A program made the translations under genes and the position numbers. Under the pieces are notes generated by a model that was given only the letters and a program-made list of their open reading frames with translations, made no database searches and was not told the DNA's origin. From assembly GCA_041441465.1 (NCBI GenBank), contig JASDSY010000027.1, forward strand, positions 1 to 56,493: DNA of 56,493 nt. The letters run 5' to 3'. The DNA is from JASDSY01 sp041441465. Lineage in GTDB: Bacteria; Muiribacteriota; UBA9980. This document shows, one piece after another, positions 28,221 through 37,886 of this stretch. The first letter of the stretch is position 1; each line of letters starts with the position of its first letter.

Positions 28221-30433
28221 TGCCCGTTGGATCTCATAAAGACGCGTTTATGGCTCATCAAAAGGTCAAAAAGATATATTCTGATAACGCTGACAATAAC
28301 CTTCCAAAAACAGCAGCGCAGATACTTCTTGATTTCGTTAAAAGTCAGCGGCAGATAATATCTGAAAATATTCCTGAAACGATCGAATTAACCGATATTG
28401 AAAAATACGATAAGGAAAAAGTAAGGGAAGCTTTGATATCGGTTGAGAATTTATGCGGAAAATGTAATGAAAATCATGACAATAACTGTTTTGTCAATCA
28501 GGCGCGCCGCGTTTTGATCGCCATGCTTTCAGGCGTCGATATCAAAGAAAAATTTAACGGCGCTCAGTCATTGGATGAGCTCTTAAAAATAGCCGAAGAT
28601 ATGCAGATTGAAAACAGCAAAAAGAAAAATGAGGAAGCCGCCAAGGCGCCGCACGCTGGCGAAGAAGCAGAGTCTGCGATGTGCGTTATAAATGACAGGA
28701 TTTATGAAAATATCGAAGATGAGATAAATGAACTTTCTAATAAAATAATAAATTTGAAGAAAGACTATGTCGAGTTAAAAGAAAAAGACGTATTTCGCGC
28801 GGCATTGATCGACGAGGTCGTGGCAACTATAAAATCGGTATCTAACGGTAATTTTCAAAATCCAATGCCGGTACATGAGGATGAGCAGCTTGGTAAAATT
28901 GCTGTCGCTTTTAACACTATGCTCGAAACAATCAATAAAACCTTAAAAAATCTTGATGCCGAAGTCGCCAAACGCTCGTCTGAATTGAAAATGCTTATGG
29001 GTAACGTAAAAATCGGAATATTTACCATAAATAACGATTTCAGGATAAATCGCGAATATTCAAAAGAATGCCTTAAAATATTCGATTGCGAAGAAATCGG
29101 CGGCATGAATTTTTTTGATTTAATTAAAGTTTACGATAAGCAGCTTGAGAAAAAGGAACAGATAAAAAATTTTCTTTCACTTTATTTCAACGGAATGGCG
29201 CTTGATAACGATTCTATGAATTCATTAAATCCGCTCGGCGAGCACCAGCTGAATAGTAAGTACCTGCAATTCACCTTTTTTCCGGTAAAATCAAACATTG
29301 ACGATACAGTAACAAATATACTTGTCCAGTGCGTAGATTTTACGGCGAATAAATTATTGCAGATGGAAATAAGCGCCAAAGACGCTGAAGGCCGTCAGAT
29401 CAGGAAAATGATTTTAAATCGCGAAGCTTTTTATGATTTTATATCGGAAACTTTGCATATGCTTAAAAACGCCGTCGATATAACTAAAGGTAAAATTACT
29501 ATTGACGAAGTATCTGAACTATACAGGATCGCGCATACTATTAAAGGCGGCGCGGGCTGCTTCGACCTTAATGAGTTAATTAAACATACAGGCGATTTTG
29601 AAGAAATACTCGGAAAAATAATAAAAACTCATACAATTGAGGCTGGTATCGAGGAGCAAATTGTATCGAATGTTTTAAAAATTGAACAAATTTTTAATGA
29701 AGTAATTGAATATTCGGAAAAAATATTCGGAAAAAAAGCTTCAGAAAGTGAAGAGCTTGAATTTAATTTCAAAAAGAAGCATCTTGATTTATTGCTTGAA
29801 ACGGTAAGAAGATCAGCAGGCGAGCCCGCGAAGTTAAATGAAGTTTTGAACGGTTTTTATGACCTGCCGGCGCACAGGGTATTTGCCAAAAGTTTTGCCA
29901 TGATTCAGCCGCTTGCCGAAAGACTTGGGAAGTCTGTTCGTTTAGGCGTTACCGGCGCGGAAACCATGGTGCCTTTTGAAACCGCCCCTAAATTATCTGA
30001 AGTGATGCTCCATTTGCTCCGCAACGCCGTCGATCATGCTATTGAATTGCCTGAGGAACGTGAGGCTTTGCAAAAAAATATCGAGGGAAATATAAACATT
30101 GTAATTGAAAAAAATAAGGATGTTCTGGATATATGCATAAGTGATGACGGCTGCGGGCTCGATCCGGCGAAAATTTCTGCTGCCGCGTTAAAAAAATGCG
30201 TAGTTACGGCTGAAGAGTTGAAATCCATGGATGAAAACGATAAATTAGGCCTCATATTCAGGGCTGGTTTTTCGACTAAAGCCGATGTTACTTCAACCTC
30301 AGGCCGCGGAGTCGGAATGGATATAATAAAAAATGCCGTCGAAAATGTGCTTCACGGAAATTTGTCTTTTAGAAGCGTGATCGGCCGCGGTACTGATTTT
30401 ATTATAAAAATTCCGCTCTATGGGCGTAAATAA
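28220..30433 (+). CDS. Cytosolic CheA-like HPt/PAS histidine kinase
   Basis: 737 residues with no membrane helices. The N-terminus has a cysteine cluster (CGKCNENHDNNC, about residues 78-90) that could bind metal or respond to redox. Then come a coiled coil, a HAMP-like helical segment (DEVVATIKSVSNGNF...LGKIAVAFNTMLETIN), a PAS-like domain (~255-385), an HPt domain with His439 in AHTIKGGAG, and a CheA-type ATPase with HLLRNAVDHA (residues 598-607), DDGCGLDP and TSGRGVGMDI. The dimerisation domain is reduced and there is no CheW-like regulatory domain. No response regulator is in the window, so the phosphate acceptor is unknown. It is translationally coupled to the siroheme-type gene. A redox or small-molecule signal read by the reductase-like partner is a reasonable inference. 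Confidence 0.85.
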   Translation: MPVGSHKDAFMAHQKVKKIYSDNADNNLPKTAAQILLDFVKSQRQIISENIPETIELTDIEKYDKEKVREALISVENLCGKCNENHDNNCFVNQARRVLIAMLSGVDIKEKFNGAQSLDELLKIAEDMQIENSKKKNEEAAKAPHAGEEAESAMCVINDRIYENIEDEINELSNKIINLKKDYVELKEKDVFRAALIDEVVATIKSVSNGNFQNPMPVHEDEQLGKIAVAFNTMLETINKTLKNLDAEVAKRSSELKMLMGNVKIGIFTINNDFRINREYSKECLKIFDCEEIGGMNFFDLIKVYDKQLEKKEQIKNFLSLYFNGMALDNDSMNSLNPLGEHQLNSKYLQFTFFPVKSNIDDTVTNILVQCVDFTANKLLQMEISAKDAEGRQIRKMILNREAFYDFISETLHMLKNAVDITKGKITIDEVSELYRIAHTIKGGAGCFDLNELIKHTGDFEEILGKIIKTHTIEAGIEEQIVSNVLKIEQIFNEVIEYSEKIFGKKASESEELEFNFKKKHLDLLLETVRRSAGEPAKLNEVLNGFYDLPAHRVFAKSFAMIQPLAERLGKSVRLGVTGAETMVPFETAPKLSEVMLHLLRNAVDHAIELPEEREALQKNIEGNINIVIEKNKDVLDICISDDGCGLDPAKISAAALKKCVVTAEELKSMDENDKLGLIFRAGFSTKADVTSTSGRGVGMDIIKNAVENVLHGNLSFRSVIGRGTDFIIKIPLYGRK

Positions 30434-30462
30434 CAATCAGTTTTTGCCTGATCAAATTATAA

Positions 30463-30512
30463 AAATGAGCGGCACAAATTTAAATTTTGTGACCGCTCAT
30501 TTCATTTTTTTA
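30463..30512 (+). terminator. Rho-independent terminator after the kinase gene
   Basis: Arms AAATGAGCGG (30463-30472) and CCGCTCATTT (30493-30502) continue inward through ACAAA/TTTGT, with a T-run after the second arm. Confidence 0.8.
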
Positions 30513-30587
30513 ACTATCTGGCTAAGCTTAAATTTTTTTATGGTTTTGGTTTTTTGTTTTGATTATTTGGAAATTCCGGTAATTAAT

Positions 30588-30707
30588 TTATCTTCCCAGC
30601 TTGTCAAGCTCTCTTTCTGCCCGGTCCCATGACTGGCGAAGCCGCGCCATTAAAGTTTCCTTCATTACGTCCTGTGCCGTTTTCGGCGTGTTTAATTCGT
30701 TAAACAA
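30588..30707 (-). CDS. Small charged protein (39 aa, TTG start)
   Basis: TTG start with AAGGAGTG eight bases upstream, and a clean stop at 30588. The product is an amphipathic, highly charged helix (METLMARLRQSWDRAEREL-like: it reads TLMARLRQSWDRAEREL). A weak TTGAGT-17-TAAATA promoter lies upstream. The ATG nearer the ribosome binding site is in another frame and stops after seven codons. I do not know the family. The position-specific ribosome binding site and helix pattern support a real gene. Confidence 0.5.
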   Translation of the reverse strand: MFNELNTPKTAQDVMKETLMARLRQSWDRAERELDKLGR

Positions 30708-30823
30708 TATGACATCACTCCTTTTTATTTAGGTTTATAATTTTGATAACTCAACTTTTTACAGAATCGAATGTGTCGAAAAGTCAATCATGTTAATATT
30801 TTTTTCTGATAAATTATCGCCAT

Positions 30824-30852
30824 AAAAAAAAGCGAGAATTATTATTCCCGCT
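30824..30852 (-). terminator. Rho-independent terminator after the 48-aa gene
   Basis: Nine-base arms AGCGAGAAT (30831-30839) and ATTCCCGCT (30844-30852; one G-T pair), followed on the minus strand by seven T residues. Confidence 0.8.
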
Positions 30853-30889
30853 GTTTTAATTTTTATCGCAAGATAGGGATTTAATTTTA

Positions 30890-31036
30890 TTATTTTATTG
30901 AATGAAACATATCTGTAATAACGGCTTTAATAGCAACGTCAATTTCGCCGGGTGCATTTTTTTTCTCTGCCTGGAGTTTATTTTTTAAATGATAAAGGCT
31001 TCCTAAAGCCAGAACATAATTTGCATCTTTTTTCAT
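30890..31036 (-). CDS. Small unknown protein (48 aa)
   Basis: ATG start with GGGGG nine bases upstream, and a terminator right after the gene. It reads MKKDANYVLALGSLYHLKNK, a probable helix, then a segment ending ITDMFHSIK. An in-frame ATG nine bases upstream overlaps the ribosome binding site and is less likely. No family recognised. The dedicated ribosome binding site and terminator make it a credible gene. Confidence 0.55.
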   Translation of the reverse strand: MKKDANYVLALGSLYHLKNKLQAEKKNAPGEIDVAIKAVITDMFHSIK

Positions 31037-31126
31037 ATTAATCATCCCCCGCTTATACTTCATTCTTTCACTAACCGTTAAGGTTTAGCAGTTATATTAT
31101 ACATATCGGAGGAATTTTAATTTTAT

Positions 31127-31687
31127 TTAACTTTTTTTTGAGAAGTGGCAGCCGCAGTAATTTTGCCTGTAAATTGAGTATTGACGGCAAAGTTGTATGC
31201 TCTTTTTATAGCCTTCTTTTTTTTTGAAATCGAACTCCAAAAATTTTATGCCAGGAAACTTTTCGGATATTAAATTACCGGTTGAGTGGATTATTCCGGA
31301 ATTTTTGTGCGGGCTGATGGTGAGCGTTGTCGTTACATAGCTGAAGTCATTCATGCTTGCGTATTCGAATGCTTTTAAAAGCCTCATTTCAAAACATTTA
31401 AGACAGCGCGAGCCGCCTTCAGGTTCGGCTTCAAGCCCTTTTACAAACTCAAGGTAACGTTCGTAAGTATCGTCCAAATAAACGCAGCCGACGTTAAAAA
31501 ACTTTTCGATTTTTTCAACCTCGCGGCGCCTTTTTTCTTTTTCGGTATCGTCGTAAATGTTAGGATTATAAAAAAAACCGGTTAAGTTCATGCCGGCAGA
31601 AGGTAATTCGAAAAGCGGTACGCTCGCACACGGCGCGCAGCATATATGCAATAATATTTTTTCGCTTATTTTTTCTAAATTTTTCAT
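31127..31687 (-). CDS. queH: Epoxyqueuosine reductase QueH
   Basis: Last step of queuosine synthesis: reduces epoxyqueuosine in tRNA to queuosine. The family (DUF208) markers are present: HICCAPC near the N-terminus, GGSRCLKCFEMRL in the middle, TLTISPHKN, and QNYCGC at the C-terminus. These cysteines bind the 4Fe-4S cluster and metal site. Length (186 aa) is normal. Its start overlaps the stop of the upstream secreted-protein gene in an ATGA, so the two are translationally coupled. It is the last gene of a transcript otherwise made of envelope proteins, which is an unusual setting. Confidence 0.95.
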   Translation of the reverse strand: MKNLEKISEKILLHICCAPCASVPLFELPSAGMNLTGFFYNPNIYDDTEKEKRRREVEKIEKFFNVGCVYLDDTYERYLEFVKGLEAEPEGGSRCLKCFEMRLLKAFEYASMNDFSYVTTTLTISPHKNSGIIHSTGNLISEKFPGIKFLEFDFKKKEGYKKSIQLCRQYSIYRQNYCGCHFSKKS

Positions 31688-32490
31688 TGGGCGGCGCAGC
31701 TTCCATTATTTATAACTGAATAAATTATGCATTCTTTTTTTGCATAAAACGGGACGGCATTTTCAAAGAATGAAAAGTATAATATATCTTCGAAATATCC
31801 TGCAATCTCATCTATCCATATTATTTCAGCGTTATCGCAGCGGGTTACTTTATATCTTAATTTGCTGCGGCTTATGAATTTTAGAGAGGTATCGCGTTTT
31901 TCTTCAGCCTGACCGTATAATTCGAACGCGAATTCGTTAATCGATGAAATATCGTGTACTGAAATATCTATCAATGCTGCGATTTTATATTTTGAACTTA
32001 AGATGGGCCAGATGGTCGGCATCGATAAAAGCGCCTCGCCGGTAACTCCGCCGCCGTATTCGTTCAGCTGTTTAATAATGGCTTCCGTCTCGAGAGAATC
32101 GCAGACATGGACCTGATAATAATTTTTAAATGTGTTTGAAAGCTCTATCTCGATCGAATTTACCATTAATTGCTTTTGACTTTCAGATAGTAAAATGTTC
32201 TTTTCGTCAAATGATACCGGCTTTCTTAATATTACTTTTATTTCTTCGGTGCCGTTTTTATTCTTATTGATCTCGCTTAATTTTAAATATGATTGGCTGC
32301 AAAATTGCACAATCGAGTCAAAAACTGCGTTGAAATTTTCCTGGTCGTATTTTGACTCTTTTGTATCGTAAATTTTTATAAAATTAAAATTTGTCGAATC
32401 GCAGGCAAGTGCAGGCAAGTTAAAGCAAAATGCGATGACTGCCGCCGCTAAAATAAATATATATTTTTTATTATTTTTAATTTTATTCAT
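31684..32490 (-). CDS. Secreted protein of unknown function (268 aa)
   Basis: A Sec signal peptide (IFILAAAVIAFCFNLPALA) ends before CDSTNF, so it could be periplasmic or anchored through the following Cys. The body has mixed strands and helices: a segment VNSIEIELSNTFKNYYQVHVC, then IAALIDISVHDI, then a long strand pair ending NAEIIWIDE. This order loosely resembles the FlgO/LpoB/CsgG-like anticodon-binding fold used by outer-membrane-associated lipoproteins, but I cannot confirm it. It sits between the 1,746-residue secreted protein and queH, with a hairpin before it and a 4-base overlap with queH. Confidence 0.65.
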   Translation of the reverse strand: MNKIKNNKKYIFILAAAVIAFCFNLPALACDSTNFNFIKIYDTKESKYDQENFNAVFDSIVQFCSQSYLKLSEINKNKNGTEEIKVILRKPVSFDEKNILLSESQKQLMVNSIEIELSNTFKNYYQVHVCDSLETEAIIKQLNEYGGGVTGEALLSMPTIWPILSSKYKIAALIDISVHDISSINEFAFELYGQAEEKRDTSLKFISRSKLRYKVTRCDNAEIIWIDEIAGYFEDILYFSFFENAVPFYAKKECIIYSVINNGSCAAQ

Positions 32491-32517
32491 ATATTTTAAC
32501 TTTCAATTCGAACAATA

Positions 32518-32546
32518 GCGATAAATCCTGATTGAGGATTTACCGC
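32518..32546 (-). promoter_or_regulatory. 12-bp hairpin in the gap after the 1,746-aa gene
   Basis: Arms GCGATAAATCCT and AGGATTTACCGC, one mismatch, 5-base loop. No T-run on either side, so it may stabilise or process the message rather than end it. Confidence 0.4.
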
Positions 32547-32627
32547 CATGTTCTAAATTAACATTATTAATTAGGATTATACATTTTTAAGCATATTAAA
32601 TTGTAAATTATATCTTTTTATTATGTT

Positions 32628-35600
32628 TTATTCAGTGCGCCTGTTTTCTATGTTTATAGTTTCGCGTTTCATTATTGTATGTAATATTATAGCTTTGGTT
32701 TTTATTATTGTCGCGTTGCCGCTCTTATCTTTAGCTGCAATGAAAAGATAAGGAGTTTTCGATAAATCGAGCGTAGGATTTCTGAATATTCCATAGGTTA
32801 CAAGCGTTTTAATTCCTTTGACATCTTTATCGCGCCAGCCTTTCATAACTTCGGCGAGCGTTTCCGAGTCCCCGAGGTTATCGGTCGCCATATAACAGTT
32901 AAATGGATTGGTTACCATGGATTTATCGTCAAGATTCATCGATGGCGATATCATTCCGTCAACGTTATCAGAAATTGCGATTTCGAAACGCGTCCTTGAA
33001 TTTTCGATTAATTCAAGAGTGTCGTCGCTTGGTGTTCCTAATATTTTTGAAAGATCGTAAAAAGCTAACGATGCCGGGCTGTATTCTTTGTAGGAATTGG
33101 TCAGTTCGATATTTTTTGAGTTAAACTTGATGTTGTATTTGTAAATACCTGAACCGTCAGCGCCGCCGCCTATATCAGGGTCGGATGAAGGATCGACAAG
33201 CTTGGTGTCAAGCTTTATTTTCATCTGCTGGGTCGGCGCGCATGCTTTGCGGTCGAAGATAGTTCTGTCGATCGAATCGTCAATCTTAAAGTCGGTGACT
33301 GTTATCGCCTGCAGCCCGTTTTCCTTGAACGCTAACTTAGGGTTTGCGCTTGTTACAGGCGCGTTCGAATCCCATTCCATCTTGTCGTTATAAGCCTCTT
33401 TGTTGGCGTTGTCATCGATCTTGAATTCGCGCACGAGGTTATCTCTTGACCTTAACGCCCTGAATATAATTGTCGGCGAATCATTATCGATTATGCTGAA
33501 ACATGCCGGCGATTTTGTATAAGCGACTTCGTTCGTGGCTAATCCGGCGTTATTGTCGGTTACGTTAATTTCATCAGTGCCGGTTGTGCCTTTTTGTGAC
33601 GGGTCGTTATTGTAATTGCCTATTATATTTCCTGACCCGTCGTTTCCCGCCGCGTATAAAGGCAGAGTGCCGAAGCAGTCATACGGCAGAGGCGCGCCGC
33701 TGAAATTATAAGGAGCGGCTTCGCATATGTAACCTGCTTTTCTGTACGGCGCATCTTTTCCGAAGCCTGGATATAAATTTACTTCGTAAGCCGAAAGAGT
33801 TATTTTACCGTTAGCATTCAGAATGTCGGCATCCTTGTACCATGGTTCCTGAATTACGCCGTATTTCTGGAAAGGAGTTATGGTCTTTTTCAAAACCGAT
33901 TCAACTTTTTCTTTGGTAAAGTCACATTCTTTATCTTCTTTTTCTGTCGTGCTTACATCCAGCCATTTTAATTCTGATCTTTTAGGGCCTAGCAAAGCTT
34001 TAAGGTTTGAAGTTATCGGCTGGTTCGGGTTGTTATCGCATACAGAATAAGGAATTTCAGTCGGGAACGGATCGCCGGTCGTTCCGCCTTTATAAGCGAA
34101 ACCGGCAGCCGGTGTGCCTGCTTCTTTAAAACCAGGATTTGCGTCTTTCGATTCGTCATATTTAGGGGCATGGAAGTAGGCAAGCGGAGCCTGAAGGTCT
34201 TTAACTGTTATTTCGAACCCTGCAGGTTTGCTGCCGTCGTTTACAGCCGTCCAGTTAATTGTGTTATAACCAGTTTCCCCGTTTCCGTCAGGGACGAGAT
34301 CGTAATGCGCAAATTCACCTGTATTTCCATTCTTTTCGGAACGTCCGGCCCATTTTAACTTAGGATATTTAAATTTTATGTACATAAAGTAACGGCCGGG
34401 ATCGAGCGGCATGTCAAAGGCATATCTTAAATTGATCGTGGCTGTGAATTTTCTGTCGTCTGTCGGATTTGCCGCTTTGTATGCGCTCCATTTTACTGCC
34501 GGCGTCTTATCGGCAAACATCTTTTCGTCTGATAATCGTCCGCGTGCTATTAAAATTTCATGCTCTTTTTTCTCTGAATTCCATCCTGGGAATTTGCCGT
34601 TATTTTTATTTTCAGCGGCGATATACCACTCATATTCGATACAGCCTAAATCGGCTTTATTTAAAGGCTTGGTAGGATCGGTCTGCGTGCCTACGCCTTC
34701 TATCCATATAACTGAATCTCCGGTTTTATATGTGGCCGGCGACCCTGTCGGTGTTATGCCTTTTGGCGCTTCACCGAAGTCCCTGTATTTTTCATTCGGG
34801 TTTGTCTTGTTTGCAGGATCGGCGTTTGGCGGGAACGATGCTGCGCCGGCGTCATAATTTTCGCCGGGATCGCCGCCGCTGAATACCGGAAGTCCCCATA
34901 ATTCCCTTACGTTTGAAGGATAGTCCCATACGCCTATGCCGTCATAAGTTTCCATTTTGTTAGACGAATCTTCATGACGGAATGATTTGGCGAATTTAAA
35001 TGTGGCCTGGGCTGTCCATGTGTTTATTTCGTTTTCGTTAACGTCTTTCGGGCCGGTTATCGATATGCCGGTGACATAATTGTCTGTTACTTTAGGCTGC
35101 GCGGTTACAAGCAGATAGCGGCAAGATACTATGCTTTCGGAACCATTCAGGATTCCGTCGCCTTTAACGCCGCCGGCGCCTGAGCCGTCATCGAAAAACA
35201 AATATGAAAGTTTATTAGGTTTATATTTATCCTGCGTCCTTTCTGTTATGTATGAAGGAAACGGCATTAATTCATATCTGTAAAATTTGCCGGCTGCCAT
35301 CATGCTGATTTTATAGATACCCGGCTCTTTCGGAGTGAACTTGAATTCTGAGCTGGCTTCGCTGCCGCCTTCTTTTGCCGGATCGATAGCGCCCGGCGCG
35401 ACCGATTCATACCATTCAGACGCGGTTAATACCGGTGCATTAGGAAGCGGGTCGCCTTTGTAATCTACCGCTGGAAAGTCCACGAAATTCGAAGCTTTTG
35501 CAGTCGGGAAATCAGGCGTTATAACTTTTTTTACAGGTTCGACCATTTCTACTTTCCAGTAATAAGCTGTCGTCCCTTTTCTCAGTGAATATCTGAACCC

Positions 35601-37868
35601 GCCCTTGATGCCGTTGCCGTTTTCGTCCTTGAGCGCGCTTCCTGATTTTGTGTTTATCGCGACGTCGTCATTTGAAAACGATGTTGAATCTGGAGCGTTT
35701 TCGACTGTAGCCGTATATTGCTTGTCTTCAGTTATTTCATCTATGAATGCAGGGTCTATTGTTGTTTCGTTACCTTTGCCGTCATTTATTTTTATATTCG
35801 AAGGATTTTTGTTGGCAATTGTTTTTGAAACGATATCGCAGCCGTTTTTTTCGTCGCCGCCGACTGGAGGTCCGGCGATGTTTACTGTCGCAAGGTCAAG
35901 CGTGATATCGCTTATAGGCGGCGGGCCGACCGGCGGGCCTATTATGTTGGTGATTACCTTAGACCTTGTTTTTCCGGCTGCGTCGGAAAACTCTTCAATT
36001 ATATCGACGAGTTGAGTGCCGACGCGGAATGAATTAAGTTTGGTTTTTGACTTGTTGTAATAATCGTAGTACCATAATTCGGTTGATGCGGGTACTGTTG
36101 CGCGTACTTTCCAGCTCCAGTATGTTCCTGTCGGGGTTACAACCGGTGCCGGCAGCGGAGGATTTACCGAAGGAAGCGGGCCGCCGTTTATATCTGTATA
36201 CGCCGCGCCGACTCTGGGGTCATCATATTGCACCCTTGCGTCGGTAACCCAGAACACGCCGCCGCGTCCGTCGGATGCGATGCACTTTACGTCAGGTTCG
36301 ACCGACATTTTTCCGTGTTTTATGCCTTCAGGGTCTTTTGTATTGTCAAGCGAATATCCGTTATATTTGTCCCATTTTATAATTTTATTGACTACCTTAG
36401 GATCGCCGGCCGGTTGAACAAGCCTGTATAAAACGCCGCCCTTACCGTCCCATTGGTCGGCCACCGAAAAGTCTACAATCTGGCCTTCTGGTTCGCTGTC
36501 TGGTGCCGCGTAAACCCAGTCGTTGTCTTTATCGCGTGTGGCTGCGCCTATAGCGATGGTATTTTCACTTATGTCCTTATTTATTAACGAACCTACTCCA
36601 GCCGCCCCTTTTTTAAAATAAGTATTTGCCGCTGAATCTGCCAGCGGTACGCCATAATTTATTACCCCGCCGTTTTTAGACGGCAATACCGTTCCTTTTT
36701 TTATTGTAGGGTAAGGCATTGACGAATAGGAATAACGCCTGCCGCCGCCTGTTACCGCGAGACTCTGCATACATTTTTCTGAAGTCACCCTGTCTGTTTC
36801 GTTGAGCGAGTCGCCGTGGAATTCACCGCAGGCCGATTGCCTTCTTAATTTATAAGCTACGTTTGTCGTGTAATAAACCTGCTCGAACGGCCTTTCTACT
36901 CCGGCTTGCGGAAGCGGTACTCCGTTATCGGGTACTGTAGGAGAAGGAATCTGGTCGATATATGAATTTATCCAGACGTTGACCCTCTGGATTTTCCAGT
37001 TCCACTTTCTCTGCCAGTTGCCGCCGACGATGCCGTTATAGGCGTTGGGATTCCATGCTCCCGGGCCGTAATGGACAGGCCTGTGGTCGTTATATTTAGG
37101 ATATAATCCGAGATACCAGTCGGCCGCTTCATTGTTCGTACCGCCTGTTATTCTTTTTATCTGGCGCTGGTCAGATATTCCATATTTGGCCGCGTAATTT
37201 GCTTTAATCGCCGCTGGCGGATCAGGCGGCGTTCCAAGGTTGCCGCCGGCTAAATCCGAAAAATTGCCGCCGTCCCAGTAAAATTTGTAACCTGGCGCTG
37301 CCGGAGCGACCATGCTTGGGCGCGGATTGCCGTGATAGCATTGCGGCTGTCCCGGAATGTAATTTATTATATCAAAAAAAACATTTCCTGACGAATCTGC
37401 GCCGACTGCGGTGACACCTTCCTCTACCGGCGGGTCGAATATGCAATAACTATTGGCCGGCGGTTTTATTAGTCCGGGGTCTATTCTTGATGATAACACA
37501 TATAAGTTTCTGTATTGATCGACTGCCAGCGTTTTATATGTGTCCATATCGCCGACATATATTATGTTGTTAGGGTTAGCCGGGTCGACTTTTACTTCAG
37601 ATGAGGCGCCTTTAGGAAATAATCTTATGCCTCCAGGAATTATCTGGCGGTTTCCGGCTGCATCGATGCTCTGGCTGGCATAAACGCCTTTTAAAGCGCC
37701 TGAACCGACCATTACATAGACTTCGCCGTTTCTTCCGTATACGCCGTCGGGTATTACGGCTGCCGATGCGGAATTCTGGTTGATAAAATAACTCATAATT
37801 ACGATTGAAAAAATTAAAATAAATAATAATGATAATAATAATTGATTAATAGATTTTTTCTTTAACAT
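32628..37868 (-). CDS. Very large secreted protein (1,746 aa), function unknown
   Basis: The N-terminus is a signal peptide or anchor (LLLSLLFILIFSIVIMSYF) ending near SASAA. The ribosome binding site AAGGAGG sits ahead of the ATG. The first ~600 residues read like beta-propeller blades or read-out modules (GEVYVMVGSG, NNIIYVGDMDTYKTLAVDQYRNLYVLS, GGVFWVTDARV). Then come Ig-like or PKD-like beta domains rich in Pro, Trp, Asp and Gly, with inserted long loops (for example FKFTPKEPGIYKISMMAAGKF). There is no lipobox and no sorting signal that I recognise. The C-terminal 250 residues include NDSPTIIFRAL and KTPYLFIAAKDKSGNA, typical of Ig-like folds. It is expressed downstream of the OmpH-like gene (18-bp gap). 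A large cell-surface or polymer-binding role is inferred from architecture. Confidence 0.8.
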   Translation of the reverse strand: MLKKKSINQLLLSLLFILIFSIVIMSYFINQNSASAAVIPDGVYGRNGEVYVMVGSGALKGVYASQSIDAAGNRQIIPGGIRLFPKGASSEVKVDPANPNNIIYVGDMDTYKTLAVDQYRNLYVLSSRIDPGLIKPPANSYCIFDPPVEEGVTAVGADSSGNVFFDIINYIPGQPQCYHGNPRPSMVAPAAPGYKFYWDGGNFSDLAGGNLGTPPDPPAAIKANYAAKYGISDQRQIKRITGGTNNEAADWYLGLYPKYNDHRPVHYGPGAWNPNAYNGIVGGNWQRKWNWKIQRVNVWINSYIDQIPSPTVPDNGVPLPQAGVERPFEQVYYTTNVAYKLRRQSACGEFHGDSLNETDRVTSEKCMQSLAVTGGGRRYSYSSMPYPTIKKGTVLPSKNGGVINYGVPLADSAANTYFKKGAAGVGSLINKDISENTIAIGAATRDKDNDWVYAAPDSEPEGQIVDFSVADQWDGKGGVLYRLVQPAGDPKVVNKIIKWDKYNGYSLDNTKDPEGIKHGKMSVEPDVKCIASDGRGGVFWVTDARVQYDDPRVGAAYTDINGGPLPSVNPPLPAPVVTPTGTYWSWKVRATVPASTELWYYDYYNKSKTKLNSFRVGTQLVDIIEEFSDAAGKTRSKVITNIIGPPVGPPPISDITLDLATVNIAGPPVGGDEKNGCDIVSKTIANKNPSNIKINDGKGNETTIDPAFIDEITEDKQYTATVENAPDSTSFSNDDVAINTKSGSALKDENGNGIKGGFRYSLRKGTTAYYWKVEMVEPVKKVITPDFPTAKASNFVDFPAVDYKGDPLPNAPVLTASEWYESVAPGAIDPAKEGGSEASSEFKFTPKEPGIYKISMMAAGKFYRYELMPFPSYITERTQDKYKPNKLSYLFFDDGSGAGGVKGDGILNGSESIVSCRYLLVTAQPKVTDNYVTGISITGPKDVNENEINTWTAQATFKFAKSFRHEDSSNKMETYDGIGVWDYPSNVRELWGLPVFSGGDPGENYDAGAASFPPNADPANKTNPNEKYRDFGEAPKGITPTGSPATYKTGDSVIWIEGVGTQTDPTKPLNKADLGCIEYEWYIAAENKNNGKFPGWNSEKKEHEILIARGRLSDEKMFADKTPAVKWSAYKAANPTDDRKFTATINLRYAFDMPLDPGRYFMYIKFKYPKLKWAGRSEKNGNTGEFAHYDLVPDGNGETGYNTINWTAVNDGSKPAGFEITVKDLQAPLAYFHAPKYDESKDANPGFKEAGTPAAGFAYKGGTTGDPFPTEIPYSVCDNNPNQPITSNLKALLGPKRSELKWLDVSTTEKEDKECDFTKEKVESVLKKTITPFQKYGVIQEPWYKDADILNANGKITLSAYEVNLYPGFGKDAPYRKAGYICEAAPYNFSGAPLPYDCFGTLPLYAAGNDGSGNIIGNYNNDPSQKGTTGTDEINVTDNNAGLATNEVAYTKSPACFSIIDNDSPTIIFRALRSRDNLVREFKIDDNANKEAYNDKMEWDSNAPVTSANPKLAFKENGLQAITVTDFKIDDSIDRTIFDRKACAPTQQMKIKLDTKLVDPSSDPDIGGGADGSGIYKYNIKFNSKNIELTNSYKEYSPASLAFYDLSKILGTPSDDTLELIENSRTRFEIAISDNVDGMISPSMNLDDKSMVTNPFNCYMATDNLGDSETLAEVMKGWRDKDVKGIKTLVTYGIFRNPTLDLSKTPYLFIAAKDKSGNATIIKTKAIILHTIMKRETINIENRRTE

Positions 37869-37886
37869 AATTATCAGCCTCCTTTT

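Noticed and set aside
30420..30632. 70-codon plus-strand frame after the kinase gene
   Set aside because: It crosses the strong terminator at 30463-30512 and has no ribosome binding site.
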